A DNA stretch of 64,000 nucleotides, from assembly GCA_964406945.1 (NCBI GenBank), contig CAYOTO010000008.1, forward strand, positions 1-64,000, read 5' to 3'. Below the pieces are notes generated by a model, which was not told the origin of the DNA, searched no databases, and saw only the letters and a list, made by a program, of their open reading frames with translations. Shown one piece after another: positions 43,261 to 51,572 of the stretch. This DNA is from UBA2266 sp964406945. Lineage in GTDB: Bacteria; Planctomycetota; Phycisphaerae; Sedimentisphaerales; Anaerobacaceae. The position numbers were made by a program, and so were the translations under genes. Position 1 is the stretch's first letter; each line of letters opens with the position of its first letter.

Positions 43261-44491
43261 CTCGTCCGGCCTCTTCGCCTAATTTTTTTACATCTTGCTG
43301 TGAAACAACAGCCCCGGAACCCACGTTCGATCCGTCGTTCAGTTCGAGGGGAGCTATGAGGACCGAACCGGAACCTATGAAACAATTATCTCCAATACTG
43401 GTGCGGCGAACCTCGACGCCGTCGAAGTTTGCCGTGATGGACCCGGCTCCAATATTGACGTTTTGTCCGATCGTCGCATCGCCGAGGTAGCTGTGGTGTC
43501 TGGCCCGTACGCCTTTTTCCAGGGTCGAATTCTTGACCTCGGTGAACACTCCCAGCACGACATCCTCTTTCATTACCGTTCCGTCGCGCAGATACGCGAA
43601 GGGTCCTATACGGCAACTGCGGCCGATGTTCACGGCCCCATGAATGTACGTAAAAGGCTCTATGACCGTATCCTGGCCGATTTTGGCCCGTGCGTCGATC
43701 CAGGTGTTGTCGGGGTCGACGATCGTAACGCCCTGGTCCATCAGCTCCTGCTGAATTCGCTCCTGCATGATTTTGCTGGCGACACTGAGCTGTTTGCGGC
43801 TGTTTACGCCCATTGCCTCGTCGGGGCGAACGGCCGTAACCGCAACGACCTTCTTACCGGACGCGATGGTTACAGCCAGTGCGTCGGTGAGGTAGAACTC
43901 GTTCTTGACGTTGTCCGGCTTGATTTGCTCGAGAGCCTCGAAAAGAACCTTGTTGTCGAACAGGTAATAGCTGGGATTGACCTCTTTGATGGCCTTCTGT
44001 TCGGGGGTGCAGTCGCTGTGTTCGACTATTCCCTGGATATTGCCGTAGCTGTCTCGAACGATTCTTCCGTAGCCGCTCGGGTCTTCCAGCACCGCGGTTG
44101 CCAGAGTGCAGGCCGAGTGTTCGGCCTCATGCTTGTCTATGACCGTCTTGAGCGTTGTGCCCCTTATGAGGGGGCCGTCGCCGCAGAGGATCAGGGTTTC
44201 GCCGTCGAACGCCTGCAAATGCTCTCTGCAGCACATAACCGCGTGTCCGGTTCCCCGCTGGTCGCTCTGGGTAACCCAGACGACATCGCGTGCGTCGGCG
44301 AAACGGCTTTTCACCTCGTCGGCGCAGTATCCGACCACGACGTACATCTTTTTGACGCCCACACTTCGGCATGCATCCAGAACGTAGTCCAGCATAGGCC
44401 GGCCGCATACCTCGTGCAGAACCTTCGCCAGCCGCGTATTCATACGCGTACTCGAACCCGCCGCCAGAATAACAGCAACCCGTTCGGCCAT
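43247..44491 (-). CDS. glmU: Bifunctional GlmU (UDP-GlcNAc synthesis), short form
   Basis: About 414-aa enzyme. The N-terminal uridylyltransferase has LAAGSSTRM (usually GxGTRM) and PSGYGRIVRD. The C-terminal beta-helix acetyltransferase keeps the Arg in AYLRDGTVM, Lys in TEVKNS, His/Tyr in HHSYLGD and Asn in GAGSITANFDG. The family is typically about 450 aa; the shortening is at the C-terminus. Product UDP-GlcNAc serves both peptidoglycan and the lpx genes downstream. ATG at 44491 is chosen; a TTG at 44497 is possible. Confidence 0.93.
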   Translation of the reverse strand: MAERVAVILAAGSSTRMNTRLAKVLHEVCGRPMLDYVLDACRSVGVKKMYVVVGYCADEVKSRFADARDVVWVTQSDQRGTGHAVMCCREHLQAFDGETLILCGDGPLIRGTTLKTVIDKHEAEHSACTLATAVLEDPSGYGRIVRDSYGNIQGIVEHSDCTPEQKAIKEVNPSYYLFDNKVLFEALEQIKPDNVKNEFYLTDALAVTIASGKKVVAVTAVRPDEAMGVNSRKQLSVASKIMQERIQQELMDQGVTIVDPDNTWIDARAKIGQDTVIEPFTYIHGAVNIGRSCRIGPFAYLRDGTVMKEDVVLGVFTEVKNSTLEKGVRARHHSYLGDATIGQNVNIGAGSITANFDGVEVRRTSIGDNCFIGSGSVLIAPLELNDGSNVGSGAVVSQQDVKKLGEEAGRDVSE

Positions 44492-44565
44492 AAACAAGTA
44501 ATCTCACTAACTATTTAGCAAATAACGACTTAGAACCGGGCAAAGCCGGAACCTGACAACTTAAA

Positions 44566-44637
44566 CTACCCGGCCAGGACTCGAACCTGGAACGAGGGCA
44601 CCAAAAGCCCTTGTGTTGCCAATTACACCACCGGGTA
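44566..44637 (-). tRNA. trnQ: tRNA-Gln (anticodon TTG)
   Basis: 72 nt on the minus strand. The acceptor stem TACCCGG (44637-44631) pairs perfectly with CCGGGTA (44573-44567), discriminator G at 44566. The anticodon arm AGGGC-TTTTGGT-GCCCT gives anticodon TTG; the T arm is CCAGG-TTCGAGT-CCTGG. The CCA end is not encoded. It lies 75 bp upstream of glmU on the same strand. Confidence 0.95.
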
Positions 44638-45160
44638 TTCCTGGAAACCCGCATTTGAGAAAGAACAATGCCGTAAACTGATCGACACTGGACTTCGCGA
44701 AGCTTGTCACGGATGACCATTCTGTACTGGTCCGGTCGGTCCCTGCCGGAGGCTTGAGTCAGCCACGCCGTGATACTGCTGACCCCCTGGGCCGTTCAAA
44801 ACGGCCCGCCACAACCCCTTGCGGCAAGGCAGACGGGTAAATTACAACAGTCTGGCGAATAAATCAACCCTTTTCTGGGAAAAAACGGCAGCATAAGATT
44901 TTGCCGCCAATTTTTCTCACACCCAAACTTTTGCTATATCGGCGATTCGCAGTAGCCCGGCAAGGAAAAACGCGACTGGCCGTCACAGGGCCATTGCAAT
45001 CGGCACAGTAATCAAATCCGTGCCTTTTCGGCCTGCGACTGCACTCGGGAGGGTGCCGAATCAGCAATTTCCTTATGGCGGGCGATGCCGGTGTGTTCGT
45101 AATAAGTACTGTAATGACGCAATGACGCTGCTTATGAGAAATTACGTTGGGAAAAAGGGC
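44638..45160. other. Intergenic region with two hairpins
   Basis: About 520 bp between tRNA-Gln and the first entericidin-like gene. Two compact stems are visible, GGGCCGTT/AACGGCCC (44789-44807) and CCTTG/CAAGG (44817-44829), 10 bp apart. They could belong to a small RNA or a terminator, though no T-tract follows. No convincing coding frame; a frame open on the minus strand (44864-45658) has no start signal and unlikely composition. Confidence 0.5.
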
Positions 45161-45364
45161 ATGAGGTACTTGAAGATCGCCATGCTGTGGGTCGGTTTCG
45201 TCGCTGCGAGCGTGGGGGCAATGGGTTGTAATACGCTGGAAGGGATCGGCGAGGATACGGCCGCAGTGGGAAGAGGCATTCAGGATGTGTTCGACGGCGA
45301 TGAAGAGGCTGAGGACGTCGAGGAAGCAGACGAAGTAGAAGAGGCAGAGGGCGTTAAAGAGTAG
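45161..45364 (+). CDS. Entericidin-like small lipoprotein with acidic tail
   Basis: 67-aa lipoprotein. Signal helix (YLKIAMLWVGFVAASVGAMGC) with the lipidated Cys at about 22, then CNTLEGIGEDTAAVGRGIQ, the entericidin A/B pattern (CNTxxGxGxDxxxxGxxI). A tail of about 20 mostly Asp/Glu residues follows, which ordinary entericidins lack. AAAAAGGG is just before the ATG. In enterobacteria these peptides form a toxin/antidote pair of lipoproteins; that role is not shown here. Confidence 0.8.
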   Translation: MRYLKIAMLWVGFVAASVGAMGCNTLEGIGEDTAAVGRGIQDVFDGDEEAEDVEEADEVEEAEGVKE

Positions 45365-45508
45365 GTGTTTGCCTGACGTGTGTGCATGGTACTCCATATC
45401 GAGGCCAAAAATAAGGATTTCGCCTATATCAATGGTTTGTGTAAGTACGTAAGTTAGAGAGCGGTAAGTGATGTTAAAAAACGGCGGTAATTTAGAAAGG
45501 GGCCTGCC

Positions 45509-45655
45509 ATGAAGTGGCTGAAAGTATTCGTTTTGTGGTGTGCATTGATTGGTGCTGCTTTTACGGCGGTGGGATGCAATACCCTCGAAGGGGTGGGTGA
45601 AGATGTCGAAGCCGGCGGCGAAGGAATACAGGACGCAGCCGACGGCGACGAATAA
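45509..45655 (+). CDS. Second entericidin-like small lipoprotein
   Basis: 48-aa lipoprotein. MKWLKVFVLWCALIGAAF leads to TAVGC, then CNTLEGVGEDVEAGGEGIQ and a short acidic end. It is a close paralogue of the gene 145 bp upstream without the long tail, and has the GAAAGGGG ribosome-binding site at 45495-45502. The pair resembles the ecnA/ecnB arrangement, but both members look equally signal-bearing and neither can be assigned toxin or antidote. Confidence 0.8.
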   Translation: MKWLKVFVLWCALIGAAFTAVGCNTLEGVGEDVEAGGEGIQDAADGDE

Positions 45656-45726
45656 CAACAGTTGAACAGCGAATATTCAGTTTCGGCGCTTTCGAATTCT
45701 CTCGGACGTGGAGGTAAAGGAACGGT

Positions 45727-46920
45727 ATGCAAAAGATACTTTCATGCATCCTGGTTCTTTTTGCGTTAGCTGGCTGTGATGGCGAAAAAGGTCCGGTTTC
45801 AGAGACCGGGTCGAGGAGTACGGTGTCCGACGGGGGGCGACAGAGCCGGGACGCCGGGGAGTATGCCGATGCAGCCGACAAGGAGAATGCCGAATCCGAG
45901 AACGCAATGACTGAGCAATCCGACGATTCGAAAAGCGCCGAAACTTCCTCATCCGCAACTTCGACAGCCCCCGAAACAGTCGATGAAAACGAGCCGGCCG
46001 AAGAGAGCCGGGCACCGGTTGCTGCAGAAAGCGATTCCGAGGATCCCGAAGCGGATGAGCATGATGTGGACCCTGTGGATCAGGCGAACGTGGCGGCCCA
46101 GGAAGGTCCGGAGCACCCAGAAGAAGCAGAAGAATCCGCGACAGAGGACAACAAGGGCCCGACAATCGGACTGGTGCCGGATGATGAGTCCAAGACCAAT
46201 CCGATTCACGAGTTCATGTATTTCGTACCGCTTATTTCACCGAATCGTGTAGTTCGTACAATCAGCGAAGGCAATACCCAAACAGGCACGATAATAGAAG
46301 TAAGCCGGCGCAAAGAGGGCCAAAGCTTTACCTGCGAGTGCATATTCAACATGGGCGGAAGCGGTCGCCAGAGCTATCTGTTCGATCCCAACGACATGAT
46401 CGAGCGAAATCTGGCGGACCACGAAAAAGGCGAACCGCTTTCGAAGATGCTGGAATACATCATTTTCGAGGGCCGGGGCCAGGGCCGAATGGTAACGAAA
46501 GGCCGCGTTGCGGACGGTGAAACGGTGGTCGAATCGGTGGACGTTCACTTCACGAACGACGAAAGCGACACAAGCCCGGTAACCATACAACTGTACGACA
46601 TCAAACCCGAAGACGGCCGCTACGAATATGAGAACGCATCCAGCCGAATCGTGGGCCGGGTCAAGGTGCTCTCGTTCCAACGCGACAGTTCCGCGGAGCC
46701 GAAGATGGGCATAAAGGTCGATTCGATCAGGAACAAAGGCGACAAGGAAAACTGGTGGGCGAGGTTCAAGGGCTCTATCGCCAACATGTTCATCCCGCCG
46801 CTGAAAGTAACCAAACTCGGCAATGAAACGATGCTGGACTTCGGCCTGGCCGTTTACGAAGGCCGGGAAACATTCACGTTTCCCAAGGCCGAGAACCTGG
46901 TCAAAGCATCTTCAGAGTAA
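45727..46920 (+). CDS. Large predicted lipoprotein with disordered acidic region
   Basis: 397-aa protein. Signal helix ILSCILVLFALAGC with a perfect lipobox (LAGC, Cys17), then about 130 residues of Glu/Asp/Ser/Ala-rich disordered sequence. A folded domain of about 240 residues follows (SYLFDPNDMIERNLADHEKG, MVTKGRVADGETVVES, WWARFKGSIANMFIPPL). I recognise no family. It follows the two entericidin-like genes by 71 bp on the same strand, so all three may be one envelope-related unit. Confidence 0.75.
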   Translation: MQKILSCILVLFALAGCDGEKGPVSETGSRSTVSDGGRQSRDAGEYADAADKENAESENAMTEQSDDSKSAETSSSATSTAPETVDENEPAEESRAPVAAESDSEDPEADEHDVDPVDQANVAAQEGPEHPEEAEESATEDNKGPTIGLVPDDESKTNPIHEFMYFVPLISPNRVVRTISEGNTQTGTIIEVSRRKEGQSFTCECIFNMGGSGRQSYLFDPNDMIERNLADHEKGEPLSKMLEYIIFEGRGQGRMVTKGRVADGETVVESVDVHFTNDESDTSPVTIQLYDIKPEDGRYEYENASSRIVGRVKVLSFQRDSSAEPKMGIKVDSIRNKGDKENWWARFKGSIANMFIPPLKVTKLGNETMLDFGLAVYEGRETFTFPKAENLVKASSE

Positions 46921-46925
46921 CCGGC

Positions 46926-47579
46926 TCAGCAGCACAAACGCAGTCCATCCAGGCACAGTCGTGCAACCTGTTCGGCATCCGATTCGGGCACAGGCAGCAG
47001 ATTCCAGAAGAAGTTCAGGACCGGTCCGATTACGGTGTCTATTGCGCGTGTAAATACGGCGATCAGGAGCACGACCATCCAGATCCTTGTCCACCTGGCC
47101 GAGACGGTCGGGCGCAGGCCGGGAATCAGACACGGCCAGATTTTACTGCCGTCCAGCGGCGGAATCGGCAGCAGGTTTATGGTTGCCAGCATGGCGTTTA
47201 TTATGAAAACCGTCGAGAAGAACCCGAAAATCAGCCAGTGGGGGTATATTCGGTAGCTGATGTAGACGGCCCCCAGACTGACGGCGCAGATCAGAAGATT
47301 CGATACAGGCCCGGCGATTGAACTCAGCAGGTAGTAGAGTTTAGGCCGCTTGAAATTATAAAGGTTGATCTCGACGGGCCTGCCCCAGCCGAAGCCGAGC
47401 AGAAATAGCGCCGCGGTGCCGAAAAGTGTGAGGTGTTTGAACGGATTGAGGCTGATGCGGCCCATGCGTTCGGCGTTTTTGTCGCCCAGCCATTTGGCGC
47501 TTAGAGCGTGGGCCGCCTCGTGAGCGGTTATGCCGATAACCAGGCCCGGCAGCAGCATGAGTGCCAGTTCGATGGTCAT
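46926..47579 (-). CDS. M50-family (site-2 protease-like) membrane peptidase
   Basis: 217-aa integral membrane zinc protease homologue. HEAAH in helix 1 (ITAHEAAHALSAKWLG) gives two zinc ligands and the catalytic Glu; NLLPIPPLDGSKI in a later helix gives the third ligand Asp. Five or six hydrophobic helices, no PDZ domain, so it is the minimal rhomboid-sized type. Substrate unknown. The start overlaps the stop of the upstream gene by 4 bp (ATGA), indicating coupling. Confidence 0.88.
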   Translation of the reverse strand: MTIELALMLLPGLVIGITAHEAAHALSAKWLGDKNAERMGRISLNPFKHLTLFGTAALFLLGFGWGRPVEINLYNFKRPKLYYLLSSIAGPVSNLLICAVSLGAVYISYRIYPHWLIFGFFSTVFIINAMLATINLLPIPPLDGSKIWPCLIPGLRPTVSARWTRIWMVVLLIAVFTRAIDTVIGPVLNFFWNLLPVPESDAEQVARLCLDGLRLCC

Positions 47580-48403
47580 GGGGCCTCCTGGAAACGCTGG
47601 TAGTCACTCGATTGCGCGATTTCGGCCAGGCGCCAGTTGACTCTCTCGAAGACGACGCCCGCCTGTTCAGCCCGGTGCATTGCGGTCATGACGCCGTCGT
47701 GGTCGCCGATGTACAGATATCCCAGGCTTTCGAGGCACAGCACGGCCGCCTCGGCAAGACCGGAGGCCATTTTCGAGAAGTACTTCTGGGATTGCGACTG
47801 CTCGCCGCGGACCGTTGCGGTGATCCACTTGACCCAGAACGCCCCGGAGTGCTCTTCGATTTTGAGGATGCGGTCCGCTATTTGCTCGGCCGGCTGCCAC
47901 TGCCGGTCCTCCATGTACAGCTCGGCTTTTGCAAGTAATGCCGAGCGGCTGAACAGACCGGGCAGGTCGTTTCGCGACAGGGCCTCTTCGACCAGTTCGG
48001 CCCTGGAAGGCTCGTAGTCGGGCAGGATGTTGCTCAGCTCCAGCTCGAGCCAGAGCAGCATCTGCAGGTTATCGCAGCCTATCTGCCGCGCGTGCGAAGT
48101 CCACTCGGCGGCCGAACGGGCCGAGCCTCGCATACCGTATTCCATACTGGCCATGTAGCCGGCCAGTTGGGCGTCCGGAACCTCATTGAGCATTTCGCGA
48201 CACAGGTTTCTCGCGGTTTCGGGCCCTTCGCGGGCCCAGGTATGGGCCAGGACTTTTGCGCCGTCGCCGGGGTTCTTGCCCAGCCGCCACGCCGCGGACC
48301 ACCAACTGTAGGTATCCGCGATGTGGATTATATCGACCAGGCCCGCCACGGCCCGTATCGCCCCGGCGCCCGTTTTTCCCAAGATAGAAGCCAAAAAAAC
48401 CAC
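47576..48403 (-). CDS. Conserved-looking helical protein, unknown function
   Basis: 275-aa protein with a hydrophobic N-terminal segment (residues about 1-30) and then a run of amphipathic helices with TPR-like spacing (WTSHARQIGCDNLQMLLWLE, LLAKAELYMEDRQWQPAEQI, CLESLGYLYIGDHDGVMTAM). A TPR or TPR-like solenoid is likely, but I cannot assign a family. Translationally coupled to the M50 peptidase gene, so it may be its partner or regulator. Confidence 0.65.
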   Translation of the reverse strand: MVFLASILGKTGAGAIRAVAGLVDIIHIADTYSWWSAAWRLGKNPGDGAKVLAHTWAREGPETARNLCREMLNEVPDAQLAGYMASMEYGMRGSARSAAEWTSHARQIGCDNLQMLLWLELELSNILPDYEPSRAELVEEALSRNDLPGLFSRSALLAKAELYMEDRQWQPAEQIADRILKIEEHSGAFWVKWITATVRGEQSQSQKYFSKMASGLAEAAVLCLESLGYLYIGDHDGVMTAMHRAEQAGVVFERVNWRLAEIAQSSDYQRFQEAP

Positions 48404-48506
48404 CTTTCAAAAACCGAAAAAAAAGCGGCCGATCCGCACGAAAACCACGATCCACGCAAATCGCCCGCAGTTCAAGCCCAATCCTACACCATGATTTGCG
48501 GCGGCG

Positions 48507-49064
48507 TCAAGAAATCCCGCTTTCGAGAATGAGTTCGGCGGCCTGCTGGATGCCGGGGACTATTGGGACTTTCATGTCCAGTTCGCGGCGGTGTTTTCTG
48601 CCGTGGCCGCAGAGCAGGTATATGCCCTTGGCTCCGGCGTTGGCGGCAAGTTCGACGTCGTGGGGGTGGTCGCCTATCGCAAATGAGCGCTTAAGGTCTA
48701 TTCCGTGGTCTTTGGCGGCCTTGTTCAGGAACCAGGGCTTGGGTTTGATGCACTTGCAGCCGTCGCCGCGGGCGTGGGGGCATACGTACGTTTGGACTAT
48801 TGCAATGCCCGATTCGGCAAGGAGCGAGGTCAGATAGGAATTGATGCGGTCTACGTCCTCTATGGTAATTTCGCCTTTGGCCACGCCGGTCTGATTGGTC
48901 ACGATAAAAAGACGAAAATGTTCTTGCAGCTTGCCAAGAGCCTGTACAGCGCCTTTGTAGAGAACAACATCGGATGTGTCGCGGATGTGGCCCCGGTCTT
49001 CGATTATCGTGCCGTCCCTGTCCAGAAACACGCCCGGGCTGTGTCCGTCAGCTCTTGCGGTCAT
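48507..49064 (-). CDS. gmhB: HAD-family heptose-bisphosphate phosphatase-like (GmhB)
   Basis: 185-aa HAD IIIA phosphatase. Catalytic FLDRDGTI with the paired Asp, VTNQTGVAKG, the zinc-binding CPHARGDGCKC loop characteristic of GmhB/HisB-N, and IGDHPHDVELAANAGAKGI are present. GmhB removes the C7 phosphate of D-glycero-D-manno-heptose bisphosphate in LPS core heptose synthesis. HisB-type histidinol phosphatase is the other option, but no his genes are present, while LPS genes are. Confidence 0.85.
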   Translation of the reverse strand: MTARADGHSPGVFLDRDGTIIEDRGHIRDTSDVVLYKGAVQALGKLQEHFRLFIVTNQTGVAKGEITIEDVDRINSYLTSLLAESGIAIVQTYVCPHARGDGCKCIKPKPWFLNKAAKDHGIDLKRSFAIGDHPHDVELAANAGAKGIYLLCGHGRKHRRELDMKVPIVPGIQQAAELILESGIS

Positions 49065-49795
49065 GCCGAACCCGACCTCCGGCCGTCATCGCTCCGGGCT
49101 GCTCCCATCGTGAATCTGCCGCTGTTTTTGACATAGAGGCACTTGGCCCTGATTCTGTAAGTAGTTTGAAGGCTCATCAGACCACTTCAACCAGTATAAC
49201 GCTTGCGATTGCCCATTACCATACCCGCCCCCTGAAGTTTCACATCGGCTCGCGTCGCGACGAAAAAAGCAACCGCCCGATTTCTGACCTGGCCAGAATA
49301 ATCTCTGGGCAAAACAGTTTGCCCGGATGCTCAAAGTTGGCAAACTCCAATCAGGCCAATACTGCATGTTATTGGCCAATAAAAGTTTACGTCGCGTAGC
49401 CCTCCCCTACGGCGAAAAACACTCGCCGGATTCGCAAGAGCCCTCTTAACCAACTGTTCTGCAGTTGTTTCTCAAATTTGAGGCGTGGGGGAACTTTGTG
49501 CATCTGGGGCACCGAACTGTTTCGCCGAGTCAATTTCGCTGAATTCCTGCCCACCGGTTATTCCGAAAAGCCGGTTCTTGTTGTATTATCGGATGTGGGA
49601 AAAGATGGCAATTTGCTGCAAGCCCATACACCTTCTTGTTCAAGCATCCCCCGCCTAAATGACGAAAACATCATAAGTGGAATGGTTGACTTGGCCGGCG
49701 ATTCAGGTTAAAATTTCGGTATAAATCGTCCTGCCGGGTCTTTCAAATTCGCAATTGATCCAGACGCAAGGCAGTTATTTGGGAGGATGCGCGAT
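49065..49795. other. Long intergenic region between divergent genes
   Basis: About 730 bp. No credible gene; frames at 49086-49379 and 49478-49711 lack start signals and protein-like composition. Two perfect hairpins are present: GGGCAAA/TTTGCCC with a 4-nt loop (49307-49324) and GGCCAATA/TATTGGCC with an 8-nt loop (49354-49377). The right end holds the promoter of the phosphatase gene at 49796. A structured RNA cannot be excluded. Confidence 0.5.
49686..49714 (+). promoter_or_regulatory. Promoter for the membrane-anchored phosphatase
   Basis: TTGACT (49686-49691), 17-bp spacer, TAAAAT (49709-49714), each 5 of 6 to consensus, 82 bp before the ATG at 49796. Confidence 0.65.
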
Positions 49796-50488
49796 ATGAA
49801 GCAACTTCTAGCGACTATTAAGGCTCGTTTCTCCAAATCTGAGAAGTCTAAAAGGTCTAAAAAACGGCGCGATAACCGACGTACGATCATATTGATCTTA
49901 CTAATAGGGGGCGCCATCTGGGTATGGGAAGAGGTCTTGGAATATCACATTATTCCAAAGAGATGGGGAACCGTCGAAGCCGGGCATATCTATCGTAGCG
50001 GGCGGCTCTCAACGACGCTGGTCGAGAAGATGTTTCGCAAGTACAGCATCGATGTTGTAGTCGACTTGACATCCGCAATACCCAGCGATGAAGAGCAGAT
50101 AGCCGAAGAATCAGCGGTCAAGGAACTGAAGATAAGGCACGTTCGATTCCCGCTCGGCGGCAGCGGCACCGGAGATATTCGCAATTATGCCGGGGCCATC
50201 GCGGCCATGGTCGAGGCGCGCAAGCGGAACCAGACCGTGCTGGTGCACTGCGAGGCCGGGGCCCAGAGGACCGGTGGGGTGGTGGCCTGCTATCAGATGC
50301 TTATCGAGGGCAAGCCCATCGAGTACGTTTACGACCACATGCAGGACTACGGCTGGGAGCCCGACGATTATAAGCTCGTAGACTATATCAACGCCAATAT
50401 CGACGATTTGTGCGTTCTGCTCAAACAGATGGGGATTATCAAGGACATACCTCAGCCGCTGCCGCAATTGCCGGACACCTACACCTGA
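49796..50488 (+). CDS. Membrane-anchored dual-specificity phosphatase
   Basis: 230-aa protein. A very basic N-terminus (RFSKSEKSKRSKKRRDNRR), one transmembrane helix (TIILILLIGGAIWVWEEVL), then a tyrosine/dual-specificity phosphatase domain. The active-site loop VHCEAGAQRTGG is CX5R with the invariant Arg; the general-acid Asp is probably in the PSDEEQ or GDIRNYAG loop. Such proteins dephosphorylate phosphoproteins or phospholipids. The second ATG (49796) sits 9 bases after GGGAGG and is preferred over one at 49787 that abuts it. Confidence 0.85.
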   Translation: MKQLLATIKARFSKSEKSKRSKKRRDNRRTIILILLIGGAIWVWEEVLEYHIIPKRWGTVEAGHIYRSGRLSTTLVEKMFRKYSIDVVVDLTSAIPSDEEQIAEESAVKELKIRHVRFPLGGSGTGDIRNYAGAIAAMVEARKRNQTVLVHCEAGAQRTGGVVACYQMLIEGKPIEYVYDHMQDYGWEPDDYKLVDYINANIDDLCVLLKQMGIIKDIPQPLPQLPDTYT

Positions 50489-50515
50489 TAGACGGCTTCG
50501 CGACCCACTCCGGCA

Positions 50516-51466
50516 TCAGCGAAGCGTTTTGACTTCACAAGTCAGGGCCCGTTCGACCTCGACCCAGGTCGAACCATCCGTCAGTCCGCGTGCTTTGGCG
50601 GTGCCCGTTTTCAGGGCTGTTTCGAGAGCGGTCTTGTAATCGCGGCGGTCGGCAAGGCCTTTAAGGAATCCCGCCAGCAGGTAATCGCCGCAGCCTACGG
50701 TCGAGAGCACCTTTTGCCGGCCGGAGCACCTGCCGCTCCAGCAACCCGATTTCGTCACCAGGATCGCCCCTCTGGGGCCGCGGCTTATCAGGACTACGCG
50801 AACCTTTTCCAGCAGTTCTTCGGCGGCTTTGCGCAGGCTGCTTATCCTGTCGGGGATCTCGCGTCCCAGCAGTTCGCACAGCTCGTCGACGTTCGGTTTG
50901 ATCATCCACACGCCGTTTTCCACCAGTTGCTTCAGGGACGGCCCGGAGGTGTCGACTGCGATTTTGGCGCCCTTGTCCTTGCAGATTCTGACCAGCCCGC
51001 CGATTGCCGGAGCCAGTTCCGGTCCCGGCATCGAACCGGCGAAAACGCAAACATCCCCTTTTCGAACGGCGACGCGCAGTCTGGCCGCGAGCCTTTTCAA
51101 GGATGCGACGCTCGCCAGGTGACTGGTGCTTCGCAGGTGCATTTCGCGGCGGTTCGCGGTGTCCAGCATGGTGACGTTTCGCCTGGTCGGACCCGGTGCC
51201 CGGGTGAAGGCGGTTTTGATGTATCTGCTCAGATCGGCCAGTTCACGGTGCATCCGGTCGAAGTCGTCGCGGCCCCAGAGTCCGGCGGCCATGCTCCTTT
51301 GACCCATCCACGCAAGGGCGCGCGATATGTTCAGCGCTTTGCCGGCCGGCTGCGTGGCGACCGACTCGGCGATCTTATGATCGCCCCATTCGATTCCGGC
51401 GACCCTGCAGACGGTGTCCCAGCACGGACTCAATCCAATCGTGCGAATTTGGCCGAGCTCGATCAC
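50516..51466 (-). CDS. PfkB-family sugar kinase (fructose-1-P kinase-like)
   Basis: 316-aa ribokinase-fold kinase. N-terminal AGKALNISRALAWMG is the 1-phosphofructokinase/tagatose-6-P kinase type of GGKxxNVAR motif, and STVGCGDYLLAGFLKG holds the catalytic Asp and anion hole. IKPNVDELCELLGREI is typical of this subgroup. The substrate could be fructose-1-P, tagatose-6-P or another phosphosugar; no PTS genes are near. Start is GTG at 51466. Convergent with the phosphatase. Confidence 0.87.
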   Translation of the reverse strand: MIELGQIRTIGLSPCWDTVCRVAGIEWGDHKIAESVATQPAGKALNISRALAWMGQRSMAAGLWGRDDFDRMHRELADLSRYIKTAFTRAPGPTRRNVTMLDTANRREMHLRSTSHLASVASLKRLAARLRVAVRKGDVCVFAGSMPGPELAPAIGGLVRICKDKGAKIAVDTSGPSLKQLVENGVWMIKPNVDELCELLGREIPDRISSLRKAAEELLEKVRVVLISRGPRGAILVTKSGCWSGRCSGRQKVLSTVGCGDYLLAGFLKGLADRRDYKTALETALKTGTAKARGLTDGSTWVEVERALTCEVKTLR

Positions 51467-51572
51467 AGAATCACCAGCAAAGCGCCGCCCGGCAGCCGCC
51501 CGATAAAGGCCGGCCGACCGAACGATAGGAGGTTTTGATTTTCAATCGTTCAGGTTGGTCTAATCGCCGAAC

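Noticed and set aside
44864..45658. 264-aa minus-strand frame over the entericidin-like genes
   Set aside because: Contradicts two small plus-strand genes with lipoboxes and ribosome-binding sites; composition not protein-like.
49478..49711. 77-aa plus-strand frame before the phosphatase gene
   Set aside because: No ribosome-binding site; its end overlaps the promoter assigned to the phosphatase.
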